Positions 1 to 10,612 of a stretch of DNA of 64,000 bases are shown piece by piece. Made by a program: the position numbers and the translations under genes. The notes below the pieces were generated by a model. It saw nothing but the letters and a program-made list of their open reading frames with translations. It ran no database searches and was not told where the DNA came from. How positions within the stretch are numbered: position 1 is the first letter of the stretch; each line of letters starts with the position of its first letter. The DNA lies in NCBI GenBank assembly GCA_018350325.1, contig JAEVLN010000041.1:186001-250000 (forward strand), read 5' to 3'. The DNA is from Globodera rostochiensis. Taxonomy: Eukaryota > Nematoda > Chromadorea > Rhabditida > Heteroderidae.

Positions 1-413
1 AAATTTTTTGAGAATTCATTAAATTTTATTCTTTGCGTACATAAGAAAAATGAATGAAGGGAATCAAAAAGAAATTTTGCAACTTTTGCAGCACAAAAGT
101 TCCATTAATTTGACAGTTGCAGTTTTGTCCAATGCTCACTCATCGTTAATTGGCTAAGTAAGCCACGGAAATGGTGGGGGGGGGGGGGATTTAGGCGCCT
201 ATAAATTTGTGGGGGTGGGCGGATGATTGATCCATCCCCCGGGGGGTGGGCGATGGGCAATGAATGTCTGGGGAATGTGTGGGGGGCCAACAGAATTTCT
301 TCTCTCCATTCCTTCAACTGATAGTGAGGGGAAGGAATAAAACGGTCGGTAAACAAAGTTGAAGATGAGTTTTTGGTGCGTTCCGCTCTTTAGCCGAAGA
401 TTTTAGCGGATTT

Positions 414-569
414 GTCCCCGGGGGGCATAGGACATCCTCCGACAAAGACGCCGTCCCCGGGGGGCATAGGACATCCTCCGACAAAGACGCCGTCCCCGGG
501 GGGCATAGGACATCCTCCGACAAAGACGCCGTCCCCGGGGGGCATAGGACATCCTCCGACAAAGACGCC
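414..569. repeat. 39-bp tandem repeat, four copies
   Basis: Four back-to-back copies of a 39-bp unit that begins GTCCCCGGGGGGCATAGG and ends AAAGACGCC. The copies look identical. Because 39 is divisible by three the array is open in several frames, but the encoded Pro/Gly-rich repeats have no start, splice or family support, so I read this as a minisatellite. Confidence 0.95.
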
Positions 570-2602
570 GGCGGGAGAGTTTCCCACACGGAATGCCCTT
601 CCCCCCCCCCCCCCCAAATCCCTTCTCATTTCTTCCCCCCCCCCTATCATTTTCCGCCCAATTATCTCCTCCACTCTTTTCCCGTCCATATGAGTTCCCC
701 CCCCCCCCACAATTCCGCCTTACATTATTTTATACATCCAATGCCCTCCATCCTCCACAGTTGCTGAGGTCCCATCAGTTCACTACGATTGTTTTTGTTT
801 ATTCATGGACATTTACAAATTTCCATTAGAGTCAATAAATTATTCAAAAAATAAATTCCGATAAATATCAAATTATTAGGCATTTGAGTGCAAAAGTCGC
901 TCGTGTTCTATGCCATAAGCCGCCCAATCCAATCCCGTTTTGGTACAAAACACGCAATTAACGCTCAAATTCCATTTCCCTTTTTGAGAATTCCGTCCAA
1001 TGGCAAACAATCGGCGCTTATCCGCCCGCCCCAATCGTTTTGCTTCTCTCAGAATTTGCCCGACTAATTCAATTCGCCCGCCTTCAAATTTCTGTCTTTT
1101 GTCCAAAGGCACCAAAACAAACGCCCAAAGGGATGGTTTGTTTCTCCCATTCCCTGAGGCAGTCTCTGCCCATTTTGGGAAGTGCCAGTGCTAACACGCC
1201 CCCCCCACGTCCACGAATTTGCCCAGCACCTCGGGGCATATATTCTGCTTTTTATTATTCCTTTTTTTTGAAGGAACAAACAAAATACGAAGGGGGGGGG
1301 TGTTCTTATGTCATCATGAGACGAACACAAAGTCATCAATCACTGCAAAATTGTCGAAAATGCATTAAAATGCAAATGCCAAATTTGATGTCCTTTAATT
1401 TTGAGTTTGGCATGTCCAGCGTATATCTTTTCGAGATTTGTCCTCCATTATTGGTTAGATCATTGACCTCCGTCCTTTCACTGCCCTCGACTGATCGGAC
1501 AGCTTCCCCCCCCCCCCCCCTATAAAACTCAACCGAAATTCCCCTTCCCCGTCAGTCATCCTCCCTCATCCACCTTCGCCCTCCCCCACCGCCCGGGCCG
1601 TCGGAAGAGAGTCCGGCCGGGCCAAATGTCAGCCATCATCCATCAGAGTGATTGGCTCATTTCCACCTGAATTTGCCCGAACTGACGGATAGAATCCGAA
1701 GGAATTTTCTGATGGGAGGGGGGGGGGGGGGGGGAGGAGGGGGGGAAGGGGGGGGGAAGGGGAGGAGGGGGGGGGAGGGGAAGGGACCAAAGATGAAACG
1801 TTTCGGACATTTGGAAACGAATTGTCGTCACATGTTTTAAACGCAAATTCGGCGCCATACATATTCATAGAGACTAATTACTTTTTCGCGTGTCCGTCTT
1901 TAAAAGCATTCCTTCGCTTTTGCGATGGACAAAATATTTAATCCCAGCTCAAATCGTTGTGTCAATTTGCGAAATTTGATGGTCAAATGCGGGAAATGTG
2001 GCGGAGAGTGTTGGGGATGAATAAACGCCAATCGGAAGCCGCGGGACGCATTCCGTCACGTCATTTTGGCTGGCACTTTCTCAAATTGCCATAAATTCCA
2101 AATCCACGTAAATCCAATGTATTCTTTAATTTATCGAATTTTGTTTTGTTTTGTCTAATTTAGATATTTTGAGGAATTTGGAAGGCGAACCGCCAACCGA
2201 ATTGTCTCACACCAATTCGTCCGACCATTGCTTCGTCCCTCCCCCCTCCCGTCTGCCATTTGTCTCACCTTTCTCCCCGTCTTTTGCCGTTTATCCCCGT
2301 AATCCCCCCCGGCGATGATGATTCTCGGGGGCGGGGTCCAACGGCCGACTGCCGCCGCTTTTCCGTCCTCTCCCAGCGGCAGCACCCGGCGACGGAACAC
2401 ATCGGCCACAAACGCCTCAACGACCGCATCATCACAGTGGGATTTATTAGCGAATGGCAAAAAAGCAAAGGAAGGAATCCCTCAGCCGCGAGAACGGCAT
2501 TTGGAACATTTCAAATAATGGCATTTTGTCTGAGTCTTGCGAGTTCGGCTTAAACGACTATTTGAAGATTCTTTCCCTTTTTGGCACCTTTTCTCTCTTT
2601 GA
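570..2602. other. Intergenic, no supported gene
   Basis: Contains C-runs and G-runs at about 601-615, 699-709, 1506-1520 and 1718-1780. One minus-strand stretch, roughly 1190 to 876, is open for about 100 codons and ends in the residues ERLLHSNA before its stop, but it has no ATG and I recognise no family. The part after 2155 may hold 5' UTR or an upstream exon of the calmodulin-like gene. Confidence 0.5.
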
Positions 2603-2770
2603 AGGTTCTCCCAACAATTGTTCGCCTCTAATTCGCCCTCTCGCCTGGGGCGACAGAACTCGACGAGGCCATCGCACCAATTGCTGCAACAGCCGCCGCC
2701 GCCACAGACTCCGTCTTCGGCGGCGACTGAGGCGGATCGTCGCAAGTCGCGGGCGAGTTCGCTGGCGGCG

Positions 2771-3630
2771 ATGTCGACGCGCAAATTGTCGTTGTTCAAT
2801 CGCTGGAAGAGTCAAGCACTTCTCGACACGGCATTGGAGGGCATCAGCGAGGAGGAGATGGTCGAGTACAAAGAGGCCTTTAGACTGTTTGACAAGGTCC
2901 GTCCCCGTCCCGTTCAGTCGGTCATGGGAGTATGAAGGGATGAGTGTCCAATGATGAAAAACACTTTTCCGGATCCAATTATTACATTTTCAGGATGGCA
3001 ATGGTTCTATTTCCTGTAAGGAATTGGGCGTGGCAATGCGGTCATTGGGTCAAAACCCGACGGAGCAGGAGCTGCTAGACATGGTCAACGAGGTTGGAGA
3101 GTACGCCGAGCAGTACCCGGTGAACACCCCCCCCCCCCCCCTCAACCTTCGCAGGTCGACGTCGATGGCAGTGGGACAATCGATTTTGCCGAATTTTGCC
3201 AAATGATGAAACGGATGAACAAGGCGAGCTCAGTCGGGCAAAGTGCCAATGTCTGATCAATTTTTCATTTGTTCAGGAAAATGACCAAGAAATGATTCGG
3301 GAGGCCTTCAGAGTGTTCGACAGGGATGGCAACGGATTCATAACAGCTGACGAATTCCGGTACTTTATGACGCACATGGGCGAGCAGTTCAGTGATCAGG
3401 AAGTGGACGAAATTATCAGCGAAGTGGACATTGACGGGGACGGACAGGTACTGAACTCACAACCAGTTCAGAGCAAGTAATTAAAAGACCTGAAATTCCG
3501 AGTTTCTGTTCGGTCGTGTAATTCCTCAAAATTTTTTTGGACATAACTGACAAGAAATTACCCTTACAATAATTTGGCATTTATTTTGCAGATCGACTAC
3601 GAGGAGTTCGTCAAAATGATGACTGCGTAA
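2771..3630 (+). CDS. Calmodulin-like protein with four EF-hands (cal family)
   Basis: Exons 2771..2896, 2994..3092, 3155..3223, 3277..3447 and 3592..3630 join in phase to 167 aa. Four canonical 12-residue calcium loops are visible: [12 protein letters not shown] (41-52), [12 protein letters not shown] (77-88), [12 protein letters not shown] (113-124) and DIDGDGQIDYEE (149-160), all with acidic first and last positions. The protein differs from ordinary calmodulin by a basic, Ser-rich N-terminal extension, as in the nematode CAL proteins; the match is closest to the CAL-1/CAL-2 group. Expected role: cytosolic calcium sensor that activates target enzymes. Intron 3 (3224..3276) starts with GC, and exact family length and phase support that donor. 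The start is the first in-frame ATG; the frame stays open upstream to 2603, so an extra 5' coding exon is possible. An alternative GT donor nine bases downstream would add three residues. Confidence 0.92.
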
Positions 3631-4421
3631 AATACCCAATTCGCTTCAACAACGACCACCTCCGCCACGTTTTGTATGAATCTCAAAACCGCTCTTTTGT
3701 CATTTAATGAGAATAATGTACATAAATGCTTTTTATTGTGTATAAATATGTAATACAAATACGGCAAATTACGCGTACTATTAAAAGAAAGGGAGGAATT
3801 AGCAGTTTTTTTTTGCATTTACTGCCCTTTTATGCTCATGCATAAAACGAAAGAGCGATGAAAACGAAAAAGGAATTGACAGAGGCAAAAATGAAACGAA
3901 AACAAAAAAAGGGCCCTCTTCGGCCTCAGATGGGCAATACCAATGTGGACGATTGCCGCGCACAAAATGCCATTTTCGCCATTCGACCCATCCATTTAAG
4001 GCCGTTTTCCCCTCCAGGGACATAGGAAAGGAGGAACCTGCAAAAAAAGGTCAATTGAGGGAAGCAAAAAGCAAAGCCAAAATTTGGAATGAGAGAGAAG
4101 AAATGAACAAATTAAATGCGGAGTCACTTATTATTCAAATCTTTCCTATTAGAATAATCACCCAAAAGCGCTTTAGGCCTAAGCCACCCTGGCTTGGGGC
4201 TCGTTAAGCTTAGGCTTAAGCCTAACGAACTTTATAGATTTTCAAAATCTTAGATGTTGTCAGATCTTAAAAATATTGTCAGATTCGGGATTAGCACCCT
4301 TGAAAACCCCACATATGATCCCAGCGGCCTTTTGTTGCCTTTTTTATAAATTTGACTGCGGGAGCATAACCGAAAAGTACCAAACTATGTTTCCCTAATC
4401 GAAATAGCAAAACTAATTCAT
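3631..4421. other. Intergenic between convergent genes
   Basis: Lies between the 3' ends of the calmodulin-like gene (+) and the SFT2-domain gene (-). It should hold both 3' UTRs. A short A/T-rich stretch with TATAAATATG near 3740 is the only notable feature; I see no coding potential or repeat. Confidence 0.5.
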
Positions 4422-7092
4422 TTAACTATTCAAAAAAGCGTAACCAACCGACCATACGAGGCCAAACGACTGAACGGCGGCGGTGATTATGGTGAGGAGG
4501 GCGCTTTGCAGCCACAGGGAAGTGTACAAAGTGGCAAGAACACTAAGCAAATAGACGGCGGTCACCACACGACGAGGCTCGGAGAACAAAAATTGGCAAT
4601 AGGCCAAAGGACCCCAAAGGAAGCCAAAGCTTAAGCGCAATTCAAAAAGATGACCGAAAACCTTCCCAACCTGACGATGAAGAAGGCCGAGCCGAGTGTG
4701 TTCAGCGCGGCAAATTTTCGCGTCTGCAGGACGAGCACGGGGATAAGCATCATGGCCTGAAGGGAGAAAGTGAAAGTTCGCCGTTTTTTATTGCAACTTC
4801 ATTCAATTTATGTTTCATTAGGGCCGACAGGAGCCGTCAAAGTTTGAAAATAAACAATTGTTTATGATTTTTTACGACAAACAATAAGTTTTTAGCCTGC
4901 AAAAAAATGAATTTTGGACAAACGAGTCGGCGGTGACGATAGGCGCGGGCGAGAAAATTTAGACTCAACAAATACGGCATTTTTTGAAGTTTTAAAAATG
5001 CGAGTGGTCGGCGGTGCCGATAGGTGCCGCCGGGGAAATTTTTGTATTTTTGGTGGCAACGTGTTAAGTAAATTGGCCCGACAATTATTAATTTTTCAAC
5101 AAAAAAAACCCTTATGGTTTTTTTCACAAAAAACATTTCGGGGAGGGGGGGGGGGAAAATTCCCCTCCCCCCCATGGATACGCGCCTTGTACGAGTGATA
5201 CGAGTGATCACGTACCCCCTCCCCCCAAAAAAAAACTATAGTGGGACCCTTTTGATTTACAAAATTTGTTATTTTTGGGCTAATTCTCTTAACAAATTGA
5301 GTCAAAAACTAAAGCATTGGAAAAAATTGTTAAATGCATCCCTAAAATTGAATTTTTTTTTTGTCGGTACACCCCCAAAGCAAAATCCTAAATACGTGCC
5401 TGCCTTCCCCACCCCCCTCCCCGAAAATTGTTGTTATTATCAAATATTTTTCGGAAAAACAAAAATGTTATCAAAAATCCAAAAATATTAAGGCAATTTT
5501 CTTATAGGGAAAAACAAAAAGGCCATCAACTAAGCCATAGATGCCCAAGGGGGGGGGGGGTCGGCTCGAGCACTGCGAGGTGCGATGTTAGGGGGGGTAG
5601 GGGTGGGGTTGCCGCGACTTCGCGTGCGATGTTGTACGCCAGAGCGCCGGCGCTCAAATGGTAAGCCAACTGAGCGCCGGCCGTTTTTTTCGCGCGTGAT
5701 TTTTTCAACTACTTTTTAGGCGAGGGGGCGGGTGAGTCGGCGGTGCCGATAGGCGCCGCCGAGAAAATTTTGGAATTTTTTACTCAATTTGTTAACAGAT
5801 TTGCGACCGAAATTTTAAAAATTCGCTTATTTTTTGATGCTTTTTAGGAATGGGAGAGGTCCGGCGGCGCCGATAGGCGTCGCCGGGAAAATTTTTGACA
5901 TTTTGGCTCAATTTGTTAAGAAAAATTGGTCCAAAATTTACATTTGCGATGTTATTTCTCTCTTTTTTCCCCTACGCTGAGAAAAAATTTTCTTTTTCAA
6001 AATTTTGGGATTTTGGTGCGAGGTTGTTACAGTGGGGAGTGCCCAAGTGCGGCGTTGGGGGGGGGGGGTCTGACCCCCCCCCTTGGGCATCTATGAACTA
6101 AGCCTAAAGAAAGTCTTCAAAGGCCTTATACAAAATAATTCAGTTTTTAAATACAAATTTCAAAATGTTATTAAATGTACGTACTGTGATAAAACAAAAA
6201 GCAGCAGCAAAAATGCAAAGGAAAAAGGCGGCAATTCGCTGAAAACGGGTCAAACCGCAAGGATTTGAGTCGGGGGGAGACAGCGAAGCAGAGACGGAGG
6301 AAGAGGAGAAGCTCATCCAACTGTACTTCCTAAAACAGAAGAAGCTCATCTAACTGTACTTCCTAAAACAGAAGAAGCTCATCCAACTGTACTTCCTAAA
6401 ACAGAAGAAGCTCATCTAACTGTACTTCCTAAAACAGAAGAAGCTCATCTAACTGTACTTCCTAAAACAGAAGAAGCTCATCTAACTGTACTTCCTAAAA
6501 CAGAAGAAGCTCATCTAACTGTACTTCCTAAAACAGAAGAAGCTCATCTAACTGTACTTCCTAAAACAGAAGAAGCTCATCTAACTGTACTTCGTAAACA
6601 GAAGAAGCTCGTCTAACTGTTAATTTACTAAACTTAAAAACGGCCTTCGTGGGGGGGGGGGGGGAATTTTGTGTAAGACACAGCAAACGCAATAATTTTA
6701 AGAAAATGCCCTTAAACCAACGGACGGCTCCAATTCTAGTGCGGGGCGCCCGTTGGTGCAAGATCGGGATTAAACAGATATTTTCTAATCAAAATCTTGA
6801 TCCCGATTTTGACTTTCGCCGGGCACTAACAATAAAAGCCAAAGAATGTTCTCATTTCTCTCCAAATGCCCAACCTATTCCTGCCGGACGGCAACTGTCC
6901 ATTCTGAGCCGAGTCGTGTTCAGTGAGTCGTTGCGCGTCATCGGCACCATTCAAATTTCCCGGTTTGAAAAACTCTGTGAAGGAATTGCTGACTTTGGAG
7001 CCAATTGTGGCCACGTTAAAATAGGCTGCTCGGCCGGACGCACTGCTCGCCTTACTCCGTTGTTCATTCACAAAATCTGCCAACGAAGACAT
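4422..7092 (-). CDS. SFT2-domain vesicle transport protein (SFT2D-like)
   Basis: Exons complement(6875..7092, 6185..6329, 4671..4756, 4422..4629) join in phase to 218 aa, close to human SFT2D3 (about 215 aa). The N-terminus MSSLADFVNEQ is hydrophilic; four hydrophobic segments follow, with the family pattern TRFQRIAAFFLC, then IPVLVLQTRKFA and LNTLGSAFF, then SFGFLWGP, and a last segment ending SVGYAFLNS. SFT2 proteins are small multi-pass Golgi membrane proteins needed for endosome-to-Golgi retrograde fusion. The second intron (1428 bp) carries a MITE and more repeat debris. The first intron contains about ten tandem copies of the exon 2 acceptor region. The splice joins were chosen because each one restores the family spacing exactly. 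The short C-terminal tail after the last membrane segment is atypical. Confidence 0.86.
5536..6095. mobile_element. hAT-type MITE in SFT2D intron 2
   Basis: Inverted ends CATAGATGCCCAAGGGGG and its reverse complement bound a 560-bp element. Perfect 8-bp direct repeats AACTAAGC flank it at 5528-5535 and 6096-6103, as expected for hAT transposition. No transposase frame is present. Inside are two copies of a GC-rich palindrome (near 5740 and 5863) and a GCGCCGGCGCTC palindrome near 5642. Confidence 0.9.
6308..6625. repeat. 33-bp tandem repeat duplicating a splice acceptor
   Basis: About ten units of 33 bp, each containing GAAGCTCAT, CTGTACTTCC and TAAAACAGAA. On the minus strand every unit reads CTGTTTTAG followed by GAAGTACAGT, which is the 3' splice site and first bases of SFT2D exon 2. 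Units 1 and 3 carry CATCCAAC (Trp codon); the others carry CATCTAAC, giving an in-frame TAG. The last two units are slightly diverged. Confidence 0.95.
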
Positions 7093-7268
7093 TTCGGATT
7101 CTTTAATAAAAAGCCGCCAAATTAAGTCTATAATAAAATCCTGCGAAGCATGTTCTGAAAAAAGCATTTGAATCCTAGCTTTTTCAAAGCCAATAAAGTA
7201 TATAAATACGAACATTAAGTTTGAAGTTTTGTTGACGGAAACTTATTGAGAAAGTTATGAGTAGGCTG

Positions 7269-7552
7269 CAGGGCCGTAGCCAGAAAAAAATTTTGGGAGG
7301 GGGAATTTGAACCATCTGAGCGCGGCGCTCAAATGGCTTTCCCATTTGAGCGCCAAGGTATTTAATTTTAAGAAATTTTCAAAAAAACAAATTTTTTTTT
7401 TTGATTCTGATGGCAATTTGTTAAAAAAAGTTTAAAAAATTGCCCAAAAAATTGTAAAAGTGCAAAACAAAAGGGTCCCCCCTCTCGTTTTTTTTTCTCA
7501 AATTTCATTTTGGGGGGGGGGGGGAATTCCCCCCCCCCTGGCTACGGCCCTG
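7269..7552. mobile_element. hAT-type MITE, 284 bp
   Basis: Perfect inverted ends CAGGGCCGTAGCCAG and CTGGCTACGGCCCTG are flanked by perfect 8-bp target duplications GTAGGCTG (7261-7268 and 7553-7560). The core holds a palindrome around GAGCGCGGCGCTC and AT-rich DNA. It is non-autonomous; no transposase frame is seen. It lies just 5' of the SFT2D gene. Confidence 0.95.
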
Positions 7553-7699
7553 GTAGGCTGGCTATTCACTCATAAAAAATGGACAAAAATTTCCAAATAA
7601 ATAAAAAATGATTCGAAAATTAACTAATTTGGCACTCTGTCTAATTCAAATATATACTGTAATAGTCTTTTAAAAATGCTGAAAACAAATATGACCAGG

Positions 7700-7845
7700 C
7701 GTGCTCACGGTTACCCGTAACCGCGGCTAACCGCGGTTACCCGCGGATAACCGCGGTTAACGGTTATGGAATTTTAAAGCACCGCGGTTACGGTCGGTTA
7801 ACGGTTATGACCACTAAAACCGCGGTTAACCGTCGCATCCGTTGA
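7700..7845. repeat. Palindromic CCGCGG/GGTTAACC repeat cluster
   Basis: Closely spaced variants of ACCGCGGTTAACCG and GTAACCGCGG in both orientations over about 140 bp, with SacII-type CCGCGG cores. It can form several alternative hairpins. The left boundary CAGGCGTGCTCACGG resembles a transposon end, but no matching right end was found. Confidence 0.8.
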
Positions 7846-7910
7846 GACGATTTGCCTTTATAATTTCTTTGACTTTTATCCACATTTCACCAAACCTTAT
7901 ATTTATCCAG

Positions 7911-7975
7911 TGGCTCAGTGGTGAAACTCTTGGATTGACATTTTTGGTCTAGGTTCAAGCCCCTTCCGCTGTAAT
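7911..7975 (+). other. tRNA-like pol III boxes (tRNA relic or SINE head)
   Basis: TGGCTCAGTGG (7911-7921) matches a tRNA A box and GGTTCAAGCCC (7952-7962) matches a B box, at tRNA-like spacing. The flanks CAGTGG and CCGCTG could pair as an acceptor stem. The D and anticodon arms do not fold cleanly, so a functional tRNA is doubtful. Confidence 0.45.
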
Positions 7976-8471
7976 CACTTAATTTTTTATTTATATTTTA
8001 ATTTGCAAAATTTTTTGCAAAATTTTAGCTATAAAAAGTAAAATTCTAAGTATTTACATAAATAATTAGTGCATTTTAGAACCCAATTACCTAAAATTCG
8101 GACGATTTTTCTCAGCATAAGTCGTTAAATATTCGATTTTTTTCCCTCGGCGGCGCCTATCGGCACCGCCGAACCCTGGAAACTAATGCGCAAAAAACAG
8201 AAAAAAATTACTCTGATCGGTCGCGCTTTGTTAGATTTTAATCATGAAAGTGTTAGAAAAAGATTTTAAAATTTAAAAAATTTTATTCATTGACAAAATC
8301 TGATAAAAACTGAATATGACAATATAAGAAATATTTGCTACTATTCACATTTAATTGATTGGGCAAATCGCACAAAATCTCTTTTCAAGCCATAGGCTTT
8401 TATAAAAACATTAAGTCTCATAGTCAGTGGAAATGTACACCGCAACTTGATTACGCGGCAAGTGCTTTTGT

Positions 8472-8993
8472 TTAGTTTTTACTACTTTTTGTTCCAATAC
8501 TTTTTTGGGGTGTTTGGAATGAAATGTTTTTGTTTGATGGCACAAAAACGAGTCCATTCTTTTGGTAGTGATCTTTTGCATGTAAAAATGTTGGGACTTT
8601 GTCTCCATCGCTTCTCCGTCTTCGTTTCCTTCTGAAGCCAATGACACCGCCGAATGTTGTTGGACAACACGGGCCGACGAAGGCAGCGGCCGATGCTGCC
8701 GCATAAATTCCGGCGGCATAGGCACCTTTTGAAAATATATTTCTTTAAACAATTTCCATTAATTATCCCCCTCTTTTTATACCCGTAAATAGGGCACCAT
8801 AAGCACCCAAATAGGGCGTTGCGCATCCTCCGTGGCCCAGGGACCAGTCAGTCCCCACGGGTCCACCCCATCCAAACGCGCCAGGGCCTCCACCCCAAGG
8901 GCCCATGCCGCCACAGCCGAGACCGCCGCCGAAGCAAGCGCTGGAGGGGCGAAATAAGCAGAACACAAGACGGAAAGCGATCAGTAAAAGCAT
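8472..8993 (-). CDS. Putative small secreted Gly/Ala-rich protein
   Basis: Exons complement(8783..8993, 8472..8725) give 154 aa. The first codons, MLLLIAFRLVFCLFRPSSA, look like a signal peptide with cleavage before Cys-Phe. The next 50 residues are Gly-rich (GGGLGCGGMGPWGGGPGAF). After the intron the same frame gives an Ala-rich stretch, AAGIYAAASAAAFVGPCCP, then the basic run FRRKRRRR and a hydrophilic tail ending SSKN. The frame chosen across the intron is the one that keeps Gly/Ala bias; two other frames are also open, so the tail is uncertain. An in-frame ATG at 9068 would add 25 residues before the hydrophobic segment. I do not recognise the family. Secretion and a dibasic processing site are inference. 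Confidence 0.5.
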
Positions 8994-9930
8994 TTCGTAG
9001 AAGGATTGGCTGAGGAGGGAATTGGAATCAAAGAATGTCCGGCTGAAAGTCCGATCGGTCCCCTCCATCGTGCAGCTTTATTTGCGCATTTTGGTGATCG
9101 GAGTGTATACAAACGCAAAAGGCGATAATCGTCAATCACTTTGGTAGAAAATTAAATTTAAAAGAAAAGGACATAGACGAAGAGGCCCTAATTTGTGTGT
9201 ACTCTTTAGTCAATTAGTCCGTCGTCCAATAGGACAAACAAACACCCCGCCCCCAGGCAATTTCCGTTTTTTGATTCGTGGCGACAACTCGTGAAATTAC
9301 GAATTGCGGGCACTTTGTGTACTTCAAACGCTCATGCTTGATGATTGTTGGGTTGTACTGTATCTCACCAGAGGCAAAAAAAACTGGAAGAAGCCAAGTG
9401 AATTGAGCGTAAATTCAATTAAAAATTGCGCTTTTTGGCACATTTTTTATCGGGATCAAGCGGTCGCGGCGCGCAAAATTGGGCCCAAAAAAGGGAAAAG
9501 TGAGGGAGGAGTCAGAAAGAGAGGCGGGATTTGGTGACGTGCCGCGGATATTGGGAGGGTTCGGGCAAATGCGCAAAGGAAGCGCCCGAGGCGGTCGCTC
9601 TTTTTACAGCGAATCGCACCACCGTATTCTTTTTTACCCCCCCCCCCCCCCTCCCCCGCGGCGTATATTGTCTAATGCCAACTCTCTTTGCCATGTTGCG
9701 AAATTTGATATTAAACGTTGGGACAACTGACCACAGAAGATTTTTCATGCCAAATTAGCGGGGGTCTGGCGTTTGGTGACCCCCCGCCCCAAATTCCTTT
9801 CGTAATTTCAAATTGCCATTTTGGGAATATTTAGATTTGAGCCTTCCAATTGATGATTGATTATCTGGCACAAGAAGGGCGATGAAGCAAAGAGAAAAAT
9901 GCAGGAGAAAAGGGCATGGGAAAGTTCGGT
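8994..9930. other. Intergenic, no supported gene
   Basis: Presumed 5' flank of the Gly-rich gene. It holds a C-run at 9639-9655 and otherwise unremarkable sequence; no frame here has splice or family support. Confidence 0.4.
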
Positions 9931-9939
9931 CCAAAGATG

Positions 9940-10612
9940 GAAAATGGGAGGGGGGGGGGGAATGGGAAGGAGGGGGGGGGGGGATTGAAAAAGGGACGGT
10001 GATTAGAACAGCAGAAGAGGAGGGGGGAAAGAAGGAAGAGGGGGGGGGGGGGAGGAAAGGAGGAAAAAGAAGGAAGAGGGGGGGGGAAAGAAAGGAGGAA
10101 AAAGAAGGAAGAGGAGGGGGGGGGGGGGGAGGAAAGGAGGAAAAAGAAGGAAGAGGAGGGAGGAAATAAGAGGAGGGGAAAAAGAAGGAAGAGGGGGGGG
10201 GGGGAAGGAGGAAAAAGGAAGGGGGGAGGGGGGGAGGGAAAGGAGGAAAAAGAAGGAAGATGAAGAGGAAGGGGGAAAGGAGAAAAAAGAGGGAAAAAAG
10301 GATGAAAAGGAGTGGGGGGGGTGGGAGGGGGAAGGAGGAAAAAGGAAGGGGGAGGGGAGGAAGGGAAAGGAGGAAAAAGAAGGAAGAGGAGGGGAAAAAG
10401 GATGAAGAGGAAGGGGGAAAGGAGAAAAAAGAGGGAAAAAAGGATGAAAAGGAGGGGGGGGAGGGGGAAGGAGGAAAAAGGAAGGGGGAGGGAAAGGAGG
10501 AAAAAGAAGGAAGAGGAGGGGAAAAAGGATGAAGAGGAAGGGGGAAAGGAAAAAAAAGAGGGAAAAAAGGATGAAAAGGAGGGGGGGGGGGAGGGGGAAA
10601 AGGAGGAACGGA
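9940..10612. repeat. Polypurine (GGAGGAAAAAGAAGG) tract
   Basis: About 670 bp in which the plus strand is almost purely purine (GGAGGAAAAAGAAGGAAG and G-run variants). A sub-block of roughly 135 bp containing GATGAAGAGG and GATGAAAAGG recurs at about 10256, 10390 and 10520. Long open frames on both strands here are only low-complexity Pro/Phe/Ser or Lys/Glu/Gly translations. Confidence 0.95.
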
